Positions 44,564-52,090 are shown, numbered from the stretch's first letter. The stretch is DNA of 64,000 bases from Bradyrhizobium diazoefficiens (GCF_018129965.1 NZ_JAFCKW010000027.1:19872-83871), one strand, 5' to 3'. Numbers and translations: made by a program. Notes: generated by a model not told the origin, from the sequence alone.

Positions 44564-44791
44564 ATGACAGACGATCACGCCAGGCGCGGCCATACCGACC
44601 AGACCCGCATCAATCTCAGCGAAGATCACGAGGTCAGGTATTGGTGCGAGAAGACAGGTTGCACCCGGGCCGAACTGACGGATGCTGTGACGCAGACGGG
44701 CGTGATGTCCGAAGACGTCGAGAACTATCTCAAGCGAAAGAAGCGCTGGCTCGGCCCGGACCTCGCTTGCGCAGCCCGCTCGCGCATCTGA
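44564..44791 (+). CDS. DUF3606 family small protein
   Basis: 75 residues from ATG 44564, chosen because GGGAG lies 7 nt upstream; an ATG at 44546 has no such site. The DUF3606 core RINLSEDHEVRYWCEKTGCT RAEL and VMSEDVENYLKRKKRW is complete. This short helical family occurs mainly in rhizobia and relatives, with no known function. EcfG-type promoter 20 nt upstream suggests a stress-induced cytosolic protein. Confidence 0.83.
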   Translation: MTDDHARRGHTDQTRINLSEDHEVRYWCEKTGCTRAELTDAVTQTGVMSEDVENYLKRKKRWLGPDLACAARSRI

Positions 44792-44798
44792 TCGTTGA

Positions 44799-44824
44799 GG
44801 AACAGTGCACCCCTTCGCGGCGTT
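44799..44824 (+). promoter_or_regulatory. EcfG-type general-stress promoter of the 68-residue protein gene
   Basis: GGAAC at 44799-44803, 17 nt, CGTT at 44821-44824, exact consensus. It begins only 8 nt after the DUF3606 stop. The expected transcription start is at or next to the ATG at 44833, so the mRNA may be leaderless. Confidence 0.7.
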
Positions 44825-44832
44825 CGTCCCGT

Positions 44833-45039
44833 ATGACCGAACCACTCCCGCTAATCATCGAGAGCTCGCTACAGATCGCCTGGGACTTCCTGGAGCGATC
44901 CGGCGGCATCGAAGACCCCGAGCGCACCGCAGAAATCCTGCTCGCGAGCATCAAGACCCAGATCCTCAAGGGAGAGAATCGCACGCTGATGCTGTCGAAC
45001 CGGGCCATCGCGGCCGTCGAGCGCCGCAAGGCGGCGTGA
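44833..45039 (+). CDS. small hypothetical protein, probable general-stress gene
   Basis: 68 residues starting MTEPLPLIIESSLQIAWDFL, mainly helical and soluble, with DPERTAEILLASIKTQILKG and a basic end AAVERRKAA. No ribosome binding site is visible before the ATG, which fits a leaderless mRNA from the EcfG-type promoter whose -10 ends 8 nt upstream. Recurs, to my recollection, in Bradyrhizobium genomes without assigned function. Confidence 0.7.
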   Translation: MTEPLPLIIESSLQIAWDFLERSGGIEDPERTAEILLASIKTQILKGENRTLMLSNRAIAAVERRKAA

Positions 45040-45073
45040 GGTCGCGCCGGCCAACAGCATCTCCCTGATAGCG

Positions 45074-45099
45074 GGAACATTTGTTCCTTGCACGGCGTT
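45074..45099 (+). promoter_or_regulatory. EcfG-type general-stress promoter of the 64-residue protein gene
   Basis: GGAAC at 45074-45078, 17 nt, CGTT at 45096-45099, exact consensus, 7 nt before the ATG. The -35 half also forms an inverted repeat GGAACA/TGTTCC (45074-45087). Confidence 0.7.
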
Positions 45100-45106
45100 G
45101 ACGGGC

Positions 45107-45301
45107 ATGGATACGATAGAAAATATCATGCAGGCGTACGGAATGATGGTGAACCTCACGCCGCAGGAGAACGCCGCCGCACGTGAGCGCCTTGCCGTGT
45201 TTCTCGCCGGCAGGTCGGATGACGCGTCCAGGCTGACGATCGAAGGCTTGAAGTTTTTGCGCGGCGATCGGGAGCCTCGAACACGGCGCGCAAGGCCCTG
45301 A
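45107..45301 (+). CDS. small hypothetical protein, probable general-stress gene
   Basis: 64 residues, MDTIENIMQAYGMMVNLTPQ, then ENAAARERLAVFLAGRSDDA and EGLKFLRGDREPRTRRARP. Soluble helical protein with a basic tail. Start taken at ATG 45107; like its neighbour it lacks a Shine-Dalgarno sequence and sits where the EcfG-type promoter would begin transcription, so it may be leaderless. An ATG at 45128 (MQAYGMM) is the alternative. Function unknown. Confidence 0.7.
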   Translation: MDTIENIMQAYGMMVNLTPQENAAARERLAVFLAGRSDDASRLTIEGLKFLRGDREPRTRRARP

Positions 45302-45445
45302 TAGCACGATCTGGCGCGCCCCTGCCTGGCGCGTGACCGTGCTCTGAACGCTTCCTTTGTATCTGCAACGCCCTGACACTCCGGGGTTTCCCCTGGTCGC
45401 GAACCGTCGATTGAACCCCGGTACTGGCGCCGGCGACCAACCGCC

Positions 45446-45616
45446 ATGCTTCAAAGCCTGCTCAGCGAGATCTTGGAAATGCTGCTCAGTGCGGCCGGAC
45501 ACGCCATTCTCAAAGCGCTCGGCTGGGACAATGCTTTCGAGCTTGTGGCGGCTCTTTTCGGAATCGGCTGCATCCTGATCGGCTCCGGCTTGCTGCCGAC
45601 CGGGCACGCGCAGTGA
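45446..45616 (+). CDS. 56-residue membrane protein
   Basis: MLQSLLSEILEMLLSAAGHA, then ILKALGWDNAFELVAALFGI and a hydrophobic segment to GSGLLPTGHAQ. An amphipathic first helix followed by one membrane span is a plan I know from short Bradyrhizobium proteins. No strong ribosome site. Same strand as the stress genes upstream, 144 nt behind. Confidence 0.55.
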   Translation: MLQSLLSEILEMLLSAAGHAILKALGWDNAFELVAALFGIGCILIGSGLLPTGHAQ

Positions 45617-45683
45617 AGCGCTCACGATGCGCCGACATCGCAAACCATTTTGCCGATGGTTTTGCAGGCTTAGTTCCGGACGC

Positions 45684-45869
45684 CTACTTGGCGTAACCCT
45701 GCGAGCGGAGCCAGGCGATCTTGCGATCTCCGTTCATCCAGTCATCGGCATCGGCCTTGCTGGTGAAGCCTGTAATTTCACGCTGCTCGCTGCCGGGATA
45801 GTCGGCCAGGATTTTCCAGTCGCCGTCGGCGACACGGACGACTTTGAACGTCACTTTTGTTTTTGCCAT
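45684..45869 (-). CDS. 61-residue conserved hypothetical protein
   Basis: MAKTKVTFKVVRVADGDWKI followed by REITGFTSKADADDWMNGDR and ending RSQGYAK. Compact alpha/beta pattern of a small DUF seen in Hyphomicrobiales, no signal peptide. Start fixed by conserved MAKTKVTF. Function unknown. Confidence 0.65.
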   Translation of the reverse strand: MAKTKVTFKVVRVADGDWKILADYPGSEQREITGFTSKADADDWMNGDRKIAWLRSQGYAK

Positions 45870-46209
45870 GCCGTACTATGCAGCAAATGCTGGCGAAAGA
45901 GAACCCGCTTTGGTGATGCGGGTCCGATTCTGCTGACTTGTCTGCGTGCTTGCGAACCGGGAGAACCCGCTCCACGCATTGCAGAATTCGAGGCGCGGCG
46001 TGCCCGCCCAGAGCCTGTTGACAGAGGCTGTTAAAGGCTGAAACCGACGGAACTTCCGCGAAACTGCAGCTTGCGTTTTCGGCGTCGATGGGTTCTAAGC
46101 CCGGTGACTTCCCGACCGCTGGCACGACGAACAACCGCGCTGCGCGGCTTTGTCGCGTGCCCGGCGGCGATTTCATCGCGCGCGCACCCAATTCAAAAGG
46201 ACTCCGGAT
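45870..46209. other. intergenic region before the HU-type gene
   Basis: 340 bases without a supported gene; contains divergent promoters for the 61-residue protein (-) and HU (+). A GGAAC and a CGTT occur at 46049 and 46074 but 20 nt apart, so I do not call an EcfG promoter. Confidence 0.4.
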
Positions 46210-46506
46210 ATGGCGAAGATGACCAAGACTCAATTGATCGATGCGATTGCCGAGGGCACGCAGCTCTCGAAGAACGACGTCAAGTCGGTCATCGAATACA
46301 TGGCGACGGTCGGATACAAGGAGCTCAACGAGTCCGGCGAGTTCGTCATTCCCGGTTTCGTGAAGATGTCGGTCGTGAACAAGCCGGCGACCGAAGCCCG
46401 CATGGGCGTCAATCCCTTCACCAAGGAGCCGATGCAGTTTGCCGCAAAGCCGGCGAGCAAGTCGGTGAAGGCCTCGCCGCTGAAGGTCGCCAAGGACGCC
46501 GTCTGA
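46210..46506 (+). CDS. HU-family DNA-binding protein
   Basis: 98 residues from ATG 46210 with AAAGGA about 8 nt upstream. N-terminal dimer helices (MTKTQLIDAIAEGTQLSKND, VIEYMATVGYKELNESGEFV), then the beta-arm region IPGFVKMSVVNKPATEARMG with the IPG start and NPFTKEPMQFAAKPASKSVK. It differs from the canonical PGFG/RNP arm (here FTKEP and Met-Gly), as in the divergent HU paralogues of rhizobia. Nucleoid protein. Two tandem terminators follow. Confidence 0.9.
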   Translation: MAKMTKTQLIDAIAEGTQLSKNDVKSVIEYMATVGYKELNESGEFVIPGFVKMSVVNKPATEARMGVNPFTKEPMQFAAKPASKSVKASPLKVAKDAV

Positions 46507-46578
46507 TCTGCGTCCATTGCGCGCCGCCTGCGTGCCGCAACGGCGCGCCGGCAGGCCGCGCGATGGCCGTCAAAAGCG

Positions 46579-46607
46579 AAAACCCCGCCTGGGGGAAGCG
46601 GGGTTTT
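46579..46607 (+). terminator. Rho-independent terminator after HU gene
   Basis: AAAACCCCGC, 9-nt loop, GCGGGGTTTT: ten-pair stem ending in T4, about 70 nt behind the HU stop. Confidence 0.8.
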
Positions 46608-46691
46608 CTGATGGGGTGAAGCCTAGGGGAAGCTTCACTTATAAGACTCTCCGGCGCGACAAAGGTTCATTCATCCGTCGCCAAAAAGAGA

Positions 46692-46720
46692 AAAACCCCG
46701 CGCGGGGGCTGCGGGGTTCT
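46692..46720 (+). terminator. second terminator with nearly the same stem
   Basis: AACCCCGC, loop, GCGGGGTT in 46694-46718, followed by CTTC. Same stem as the terminator 110 nt upstream, so probably a duplicated tail; could serve readthrough or the opposite strand. Confidence 0.65.
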
Positions 46721-46811
46721 TCAAAGCCGACGATGCACATCGCGCACGCGCCGGCACCACTGAAATCTCACTGACAATGCCGATGCGACGTTTTCGTTCC
46801 GCCTGATTGCG

Positions 46812-47042
46812 TCAGGCGGTGACGTCGACGATCGCCGGCGTCTCGACCGCGCGCTTCCGCCAGACGATCAATTCGGTTTTCGGATTGAGCCATTCGTACT
46901 CGCCGCCGCGCGCCTTCAGATGGTCGAGCGCCGCGCGTTGCGCAGCGTCCTCGTCCGCCGCTTCGACGATGATTTCGACCGTCTCCTCGATCTGCCTGAC
47001 GACCTCGACCGCATAGAATTTTCTCGGCACATTTCCTGGCAT
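46812..47042 (-). CDS. small hypothetical protein, probable general-stress gene
   Basis: 76 residues from ATG 47042 (MPGNVPRKFYAVEVVRQIEE). Contains TVEIIVEAADEDAAQRAALD HLKARGG and EYEWLNPKTELIVWRKR, an acidic then basic alpha/beta pattern. A longer frame to 47159 is rejected because an EcfG-type promoter (47064-47088, minus strand) lies inside it and places the transcript start just before this ATG. Function unknown. Confidence 0.72.
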   Translation of the reverse strand: MPGNVPRKFYAVEVVRQIEETVEIIVEAADEDAAQRAALDHLKARGGEYEWLNPKTELIVWRKRAVETPAIVDVTA

Positions 47043-47063
47043 CGCACCACCCTTGGCCGCGCT

Positions 47064-47088
47064 AACGACAGGGGCGGCAAGTCGTTCC
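47064..47088 (-). promoter_or_regulatory. EcfG-type general-stress promoter, minus strand
   Basis: On the minus strand GGAAC (47088-47084), 16 nt, CGTT (47067-47064): exact consensus. -10 ends 21 nt before the ATG at 47042. Confidence 0.75.
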
Positions 47089-47240
47089 GTCCGCGTCCAA
47101 CGTCTTGCGCGCGACCCACAAGAAAGAGTCGGCGTGGCGCACGGGTGCCAGCAGGGCAAAATCCCTCACAGGGGGATGGACTTTTTGTTCTTATTTTGTT
47201 CTAGTCGATCATCATCTTCGAATCTCTAAAGAGGTGACTC

Positions 47241-47378
47241 ATGACCGTCGAAAAGCAGCGCGAAGTGATCAGGCTGTGGAACGAACTCAGGAAGGTCGAG
47301 GGCCCGGTCGCAGAAGAACTCCGCATCCAGATCCTCGAATGCTTCGCTGAGAAGGTCAAGGCGAAGCGGGCGGCTTGA
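47241..47378 (+). CDS. 45-residue helical protein
   Basis: MTVEKQREVIRLWNELRKVE, then GPVAEELRIQILECFAEKVK AKRAA. One long amphipathic helix pair, highly charged. GAGGTG 6 nt upstream of the ATG is a clear ribosome site. Divergent from the stress-promoter gene. Function unknown. Confidence 0.62.
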   Translation: MTVEKQREVIRLWNELRKVEGPVAEELRIQILECFAEKVKAKRAA

Positions 47379-47571
47379 ACGGCACTGGCCGACAACGGCC
47401 GGGCCGCGCGGTCTGACGCCGGCCGCTGTACGCGAATCCTTGCACTTGAAGTCCAGGCAATGGCTTTCGTTCCGCCGCCAGCCATATTTTTATGCGGCCG
47501 GTTCCGGGTAGCTGCGCGCAACCATCGCAGGTGCGACGCGTTGTCTTGCAGATCGACGAAGGAGAACACGC

Positions 47572-47880
47572 ATGAAAAAGACACTAGCCGTCTTGGCCAC
47601 CATCGCAGCGGTCGGCGTGACCGCAGTTGCGGCGCCGGCGCCCGCTGAGGCGCGCGGCCGCGGCATCGGTCCGGGACTCGCATTCGGCCTCGCCGCCGGC
47701 GCAATCACCGCGGGCGCACTCGCAGCCTCAGGCCCGTATGGATATGGCTACGGTCCTGGCTATGGCTACGGTCCCGGCTACGGCTATTACGGCGGGCCCG
47801 CCTATTACAGCCCCGGTCCTTACGCCTATTACGGCGGCGGCCCGTACTACCGGCACCGCTACTACTACCGTCATTGGTAA
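47572..47880 (+). CDS. exported Gly/Tyr-rich protein
   Basis: 102 residues. Signal peptide ends APAPAEA, then a small-residue helix RGIGPGLAFGLAAGAITAGA and repeats of GYGPGYGYG and YYGGGPYY ending RHRYYYRHW. Such proteins are probably surface or periplasmic and are common in Bradyrhizobium. GGAG about 12 nt before the ATG. A strong terminator follows. Function unknown. Confidence 0.78.
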   Translation: MKKTLAVLATIAAVGVTAVAAPAPAEARGRGIGPGLAFGLAAGAITAGALAASGPYGYGYGPGYGYGPGYGYYGGPAYYSPGPYAYYGGGPYYRHRYYYRHW

Positions 47881-47908
47881 CAGGCTAACAGTAAAAGGCG
47901 AAGAATCG

Positions 47909-47939
47909 AAAAGCCCGGAGCGATGCTCCGGGCTTTTTT
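47909..47939 (+). terminator. Rho-independent terminator after Gly/Tyr-rich gene
   Basis: AAAAGCCCGGAGC, loop GAT, GCTCCGGGCTTTTTT: stem of about 13 pairs with T6. Also serves the convergent gene at 47963-48127. Confidence 0.9.
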
Positions 47940-47962
47940 CATGGATTGCGATCAGAAATCCT

Positions 47963-48127
47963 TCACGGCCACAGCGAAGGCCGTTCCACCTTGCGCGCAT
48001 TGTCGAGCGTCGACACAAAGAACTCCTCGCGCTCGCGCTTGAACCTCTCCTGCGTGGCACGGAAGGCGGCAACACGTGCGGCGATCTCGTCGCGTTCGCG
48101 GATATTGCTTCGTTCTTCCTCTGTCAT
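47963..48127 (-). CDS. 54-residue helical protein
   Basis: MTEEERSNIRERDEIAARVA, AFRATQERFKREREEFFVST, ending RKVERPSLWP. Strongly charged coiled-coil-like helix with a Trp-Pro end, start supported by AAGGGG 7 nt before the ATG. A short family of this kind recurs in Bradyrhizobium. Convergent with the Gly/Tyr-rich gene; function unknown. Confidence 0.65.
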   Translation of the reverse strand: MTEEERSNIRERDEIAARVAAFRATQERFKREREEFFVSTLDNARKVERPSLWP

Positions 48128-48362
48128 CGAAATCCCCTTCACACCTTGAGTCTCTGTATTGCCGAACTCAAGCTCTGCCGCCGCAAATCAGTTTGAGTCG
48201 CATTCACACATGCATTCGCGCTTCTGATTGGGGCGTCAATGGGGAGAGGGCATTGCAGGATTGTGATAAGCGAAGGTCGGAAAAAATTTCCGCCCTTCGC
48301 TTGCTTCTCAGGTCGCGTCACCATTGTCTTGGCGGTGGATAAGAGCGTCAACGATCTTGTCG

Positions 48363-48388
48363 CTTGCGCGTGTTGCCGCTAGCGCAAG
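48363..48388. promoter_or_regulatory. inverted repeat just upstream of the sirtuin gene
   Basis: CTTGCGC (48363-48369) and GCGCAAG (48382-48388), 12-nt spacer, ending 18 nt before the ATG and just ahead of its GGGAG site. Could be an operator or a hairpin that hides the ribosome site. Confidence 0.4.
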
Positions 48389-48406
48389 ACAAATCGGGAG
48401 ACCACG

Positions 48407-49168
48407 ATGATTGCATCGGATCTTCGCAGCGGCGTTGAACGGCTCGGCGACATGATCGCCGAGGCCAAGACCATCGTGCCGTTCACCGGCGCCGGCATCT
48501 CGACCGAATGCGGCATCCCCGACTTCCGCTCGCCTGGCGGTCTATGGACCAGCAACCGGCCGATCGAGTTCAGCGAATTCGTCGCCAGCCGGGACGCCCG
48601 CGACGAATCCTGGCGTCGTCGCTTTGCGATGGAAGAGGTCTTCGCGGCGGCTCGGCCCGGCCGCGGCCATCGCGCGCTGGCCTCGCTCTACCGCGCCGGC
48701 AAGGTTCCCGCAGTGATCACCCAGAACATCGACAATCTGCACCAGGCCTCCGGCTTCGCCGCGGAGCACGTGATTGAACTTCATGGAAATACAACCTACG
48801 CAAAATGCATCGGATGCGGGCAGTCCTATCCGCTCGACTGGGTCAAGGTCCGTTTCGACCAGGATGGCGCCGCGCCGAACTGCACGATTTGCGATGAGCC
48901 GGTGAAGACGGCGACGATCTCGTTCGGCCAGATGATGCCCGAGGATGAAATGCAGCGCGCGGCCGAGCTGTCACGGGCCTGCGATCTCTTCATCGCGATC
49001 GGTTCCTCGCTGGTCGTATGGCCGGCGGCGGGGTTTCCAATGATGGCCAAGAACAATGGTGCACGTCTGGTGATCATCAATCGCGAGCCGACCGATCAGG
49101 ACGACCTCGCCGACCTCGTCATCCGCCACGACATCGGCGAGACCCTGGGGCCCTTCGTCGGCAATTGA
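48407..49168 (+). CDS. cobB: NAD-dependent protein deacylase, sirtuin family
   Basis: 253 residues. Sir2 motifs in order: GAGIST (28-33), GIPDFRSPGGLW, TQNIDNLH (105-112), catalytic His126 in ELHGN, zinc cysteines 134, 137, 159, 162 (CIGC, CTIC), and the NAD-ribose block IAIGSSLVVWPA. Removes acyl groups from lysines in the cytosol with NAD as co-substrate. GGGAG 6 nt before ATG. Monocistronic. Confidence 0.94.
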   Translation: MIASDLRSGVERLGDMIAEAKTIVPFTGAGISTECGIPDFRSPGGLWTSNRPIEFSEFVASRDARDESWRRRFAMEEVFAAARPGRGHRALASLYRAGKVPAVITQNIDNLHQASGFAAEHVIELHGNTTYAKCIGCGQSYPLDWVKVRFDQDGAAPNCTICDEPVKTATISFGQMMPEDEMQRAAELSRACDLFIAIGSSLVVWPAAGFPMMAKNNGARLVIINREPTDQDDLADLVIRHDIGETLGPFVGN

Positions 49169-49342
49169 GGCATCAGTTTGATTCGCGGCTGTGCAAGCTG
49201 TTCATAGCTTCGGGCGAATCTCTTTTTTGTCTATGCGTCGCAACCGGGAGTGTTATCTTTTGAGTCGAAAGATTCGCGTCGCGTCGAATTGAGAACATTC
49301 TCTAAAGACGCGTGATTCGACGCCGCCGGTCAGGCGGGTTGC

Positions 49343-50029
49343 ATGGGATGTGTGGGGTCCGGGGTTATGGGGTCGTCGGACGGATTTGAGTCCAAGAAGC
49401 TCGGGGTTCCCGGGCAGGGCGCCGCGCCGGGGCGGTTGACGCCGGGCGAACTCGGCGGCGCGGCTCGCGAGAGCGCGCTCAGTCCCTTCAGCGGGCTGGG
49501 CGAGGCCGGTGCCAATCTCGTCGAGGTTCACGGCGTCATCAAATGGTTCGACGCTTCCAAGGGCTACGGCTTCATCGTTCCCGACAATGGCTGGCCCGAC
49601 GTGCTGCTGCACGTTACCGTGCTTAGACGCGACGGTTTCCAGACGGCCTATGAGGGGGCCCGCATCGTCGTCGAGTGCATCCAGCGCGCCAAGGGTTACC
49701 AGGCGTTTCGCGTGGTCTCGATGGACGAGTCGACCGCGATTCATCCGGCGCAGATGCTGCCGCCGCGCACCCACGTCACGGTCACTGCGACCAGCGGGCT
49801 CGAGCGGGCCCAGGTCAAATGGTTCAATCGGCTGCGCGGCTTCGGCTTCCTGACCTGCGGCGAGGGTACGCCGGACATCTTCGTGCATATGGAGACGCTG
49901 CGCCGCTTCGGCATGACCGAGCTGCGGCCTGGCCAATATGTGCTGGTGCGCTTCGGGCCCGGCTCCAAGGGCATGATGGCGGCCGAGATCCATCCCGAGG
50001 CCGGATCGCCGGGACTGTCGTCCCACTAG
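49343..50029 (+). CDS. double cold-shock-domain protein
   Basis: 228 residues, or about 220 from ATG 49367. A Gly/Pro-rich leader of about 60 residues is followed by two cold-shock domains: the first with GVIKWFDASKGYGFIVPDNG and VLLHVTVLRR, the second with QVKWFNRLRGFGFLTCGEGT and IFVHMETLRRFG. Both have the RNP1 (KGYGFI, RGFGFL) and RNP2 (LLHV, FVHM) nucleic-acid-binding motifs. Twin-domain CspA proteins are typical of alphaproteobacteria and bind RNA or single-stranded DNA. Stand-alone gene. Confidence 0.9.
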   Translation: MGCVGSGVMGSSDGFESKKLGVPGQGAAPGRLTPGELGGAARESALSPFSGLGEAGANLVEVHGVIKWFDASKGYGFIVPDNGWPDVLLHVTVLRRDGFQTAYEGARIVVECIQRAKGYQAFRVVSMDESTAIHPAQMLPPRTHVTVTATSGLERAQVKWFNRLRGFGFLTCGEGTPDIFVHMETLRRFGMTELRPGQYVLVRFGPGSKGMMAAEIHPEAGSPGLSSH

Positions 50030-50160
50030 CAGTGCCGTCGCGGCGCCGCCCATTCCCGCAATCGTGAGCCAAGGCGCGCCGGCGAGCCAGCGCGCCTCTT
50101 TATTTTCCGGCGACCGCCGCGTAAGGACTGTCGCAGTCCCACGCCGCGAGTGCATTTCCG

Positions 50161-50655
50161 ATGCGTTTTGCCATCAATTCTGAACGGAACTCCATCTGGC
50201 CCGTCGCAAGGGTCTGGTTTGCCGCGGTCGTCATCGCCGCTTTTGCCATCATGGGCGCCCCCGCCCGGGCCGCCAGCTTCCAGCCGCTCGAGATCGTCAC
50301 CAAGAACGGCGTCCAGGTGTTCTCCGTCGAAATGGCGACGACGGAGGATGAAAAGCAGACCGGCCTGATGTACCGCAAGGAACTGGCCGACGGCAAAGGC
50401 ATGCTGTTCGACTTCAATCCCGAGCAGGAAGTGTCGATGTGGATGAAGAACACCTATGTGTCGCTCGACATGATCTTCATCCGCGCCGACGGCAGCATCC
50501 TGCGCATCGCCGAAAACACCGAGCCGTTGTCGACCAAAATCATCTCGTCCCGTGGCCCGGCCAGGGCCGTTCTGGAGGTGGTGGCGGGCACCGCGCAGAA
50601 ATACGGCATCCGTCCCGGCGATCGCGTCGGCCACCCCCTGTTCGGCAGCAAATAA
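50161..50655 (+). CDS. exported DUF192 family protein
   Basis: 164 residues. Basic N-terminus and a hydrophobic segment to GAPARA form a signal peptide. DUF192 core: VQVFSVEMATTEDEKQTGLM, YRKELADGKGMLFDF, WMKNTYVSLDMIFIRADG, then a VLEVVAGTAQKYGIRPGDRV end. The domain is a small beta-barrel of unknown function exposed in the periplasm. A tRNA-Pro lies 75 nt downstream on the same strand. Confidence 0.9.
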   Translation: MRFAINSERNSIWPVARVWFAAVVIAAFAIMGAPARAASFQPLEIVTKNGVQVFSVEMATTEDEKQTGLMYRKELADGKGMLFDFNPEQEVSMWMKNTYVSLDMIFIRADGSILRIAENTEPLSTKIISSRGPARAVLEVVAGTAQKYGIRPGDRVGHPLFGSK

Positions 50656-50730
50656 GACCCCGAACAAGACTGATGCCCCAGCCTTGCTGGCCGCTTTGGA
50701 AGCGTGTATCGACGGGGCTCACCGGACATT

Positions 50731-50807
50731 CGGGGTATAGCGCAGCCTGGTAGCGCGGCAGTTTTGGGTACTGCAGGTCGTTGGTTCGAATCCAGCTGCC
50801 CCGACCA
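50731..50807 (+). tRNA. tRNA-Pro (anticodon TGG)
   Basis: 77 nt with encoded CCA. Acceptor CGGGGTA/TGCCCCG, anticodon stem GCAGT/ACTGC, loop TTTGGGT giving TGG at 50765-50767, T-arm TGGTTCGAATCCA. No mobile-element trace is attached to it. Confidence 0.96.
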
Positions 50808-50859
50808 GTCCCGGGTCGTTAGTCCAAGGTCGCGCCCGACTTTTTTGGGCTGACGGCCC

Positions 50860-51021
50860 CTAGGAAAAGAGCCAGGCTGCAAGGCGCCAGGCGACCCAGG
50901 CGAGGGCGCCGATCCAGCCCAGCATTGCGATACCGGCGACGCCCAGCCAGCAGACCGCGAACAGCGAGTTTCCGGTCTCCGGTGTGTCCTTGAGTTTCTC
51001 GGTCGTATTAATCTGACTCAC
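50860..51021 (-). CDS. 53-residue membrane protein
   Basis: GTG at 51021 with AAGGGG 5 nt upstream is the likely start (MSQINTTEKLKDTPETGNSL); an ATG frame to 51096 has no site. Two close membrane helices (FAVCWLGVAGIAMLGWIGAL, AWVAWRLAAWLF). Function unknown. Confidence 0.58.
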   Translation of the reverse strand: MSQINTTEKLKDTPETGNSLFAVCWLGVAGIAMLGWIGALAWVAWRLAAWLFS

Positions 51022-51247
51022 AGCATCCCCTTGCCTTGCGGCCTGCTGTTCATTGGTCTCCGCTGGCTCGCGAAAATTCACCGGCCGCGCTCCCACTCAC
51101 ACGGACGTGAGACGTGATGGCTGGCCATCCCGCCCGCATCCCGGTTTTTTCGCGCCTGCAGCGCCTGCTTGGGGCAAGCGCTGCGTTGAAGGGGGACCGG
51201 GCGCGCAATCGGCGCAGCGCCCGTGGTTTCCAGCCAGCGAGGTCTTC

Positions 51248-51649
51248 ATGTCGATCAGTCCGATAGCATCCTCCACCGCAGCCGCGACGGCTGCGACGTC
51301 TCAATCGTCGGCCGCGACGTCATCCTCAGCGGCGTCATCGACATCGGCGACGTCATCGACCTCGGCCACATCGGAGACGTCAGGGACATCCTCGTCGCAA
51401 TCGGCGAGCGGCAGCTCGGGCGGAAGCGGCAGCTCGACCAAGACCATCGTCAGCGAGGTCTCCATCACCATCGACGGGATCACCACCACGACGATCACTT
51501 ATTCCGACGGCACGACCGAGGTCGAAACGTCGGCGAGCTCGCAAGGCAGCCAAGGCGGTCAAACCAATCAGGCGGGACAGACCTACAACGCGCAAGGCTC
51601 GCTTGGTGGTAGTACCCAGAGCGCGTCCGGTGCCAGCGCCGGCGTCTGA
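51248..51649 (+). CDS. low-complexity Ser/Thr/Ala-rich protein
   Basis: 133 residues from ATG 51248 (MSISPIASSTAAATAATSQS). First half is an almost pure Ser/Thr/Ala tract with repeats TSATSSTSATSETSG. A central beta-hairpin-like part reads KTIVSEVSITIDGITTTTIT then YSDGTTEVETSASS, and the end is Gln/Gly-rich. No signal peptide or membrane segment is evident, so a non-classical secreted or structural role (hook-, fibre-like) is possible. Start preceded by GAGG about 7 nt upstream. Not recognised. Confidence 0.6.
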   Translation: MSISPIASSTAAATAATSQSSAATSSSAASSTSATSSTSATSETSGTSSSQSASGSSGGSGSSTKTIVSEVSITIDGITTTTITYSDGTTEVETSASSQGSQGGQTNQAGQTYNAQGSLGGSTQSASGASAGV

Positions 51650-51931
51650 GCCGACGCTGATGGGGGGGGGGGCGGGGCGTGCGGTCTGAGGCGTCCTGAA
51701 GCGCACGGGGCGAGTTCCTGAAGCCCTGGCGTTCGTTCGCCCCGAAACGCGACTTCTGCGTGAGTTTTCAAGATATTGGGACGGAGCGTCCGCGCAAAAT
51801 TACGCAGGATTCATCGAACCTTTGGCTGTCGCCGCCGACATATCAGTGTTGGGGATTTGAGTGCCCAATGTCTAAACGGACGCCGCCAAGCGATGATACT
51901 ACGCTTGCGCGGCGTTGCGTTTTTGTGCGGG

Positions 51932-52090
51932 TCAGTTCGTCGCGTACCAGCCGCGCGGGAACGGCAGGAGCGGCCAGGCCATCTGGTTGTCGTTCGCGGG
52001 TGTCGGCGGCTTATGAACGAACGTCCTGATGCGCGGAGCGGGCGGCGTCGACCGAACCGCGAGGCGCAAACGTGCACATTGCAACTTCAT
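51932..52090 (-). CDS. small PANDN-motif protein
   Basis: 52 residues from ATG 52090 (MKLQCARLRLAVRSTPPAPR). Ends KPPTPANDNQ then MAWPLLPFPRGWYATN, a C-terminal pattern (PANDN followed by WPLxPFPxGW) I know from short Bradyrhizobium proteins. Lies in a region otherwise without genes. Function unknown. Confidence 0.5.
   Translation of the reverse strand: MKLQCARLRLAVRSTPPAPRIRTFVHKPPTPANDNQMAWPLLPFPRGWYATN

Noticed and set aside
46049..46077. Seventh EcfG-type promoter before the HU gene
   Set aside because: GGAAC and CGTT are 20 nt apart, outside the 16-17 nt spacing.
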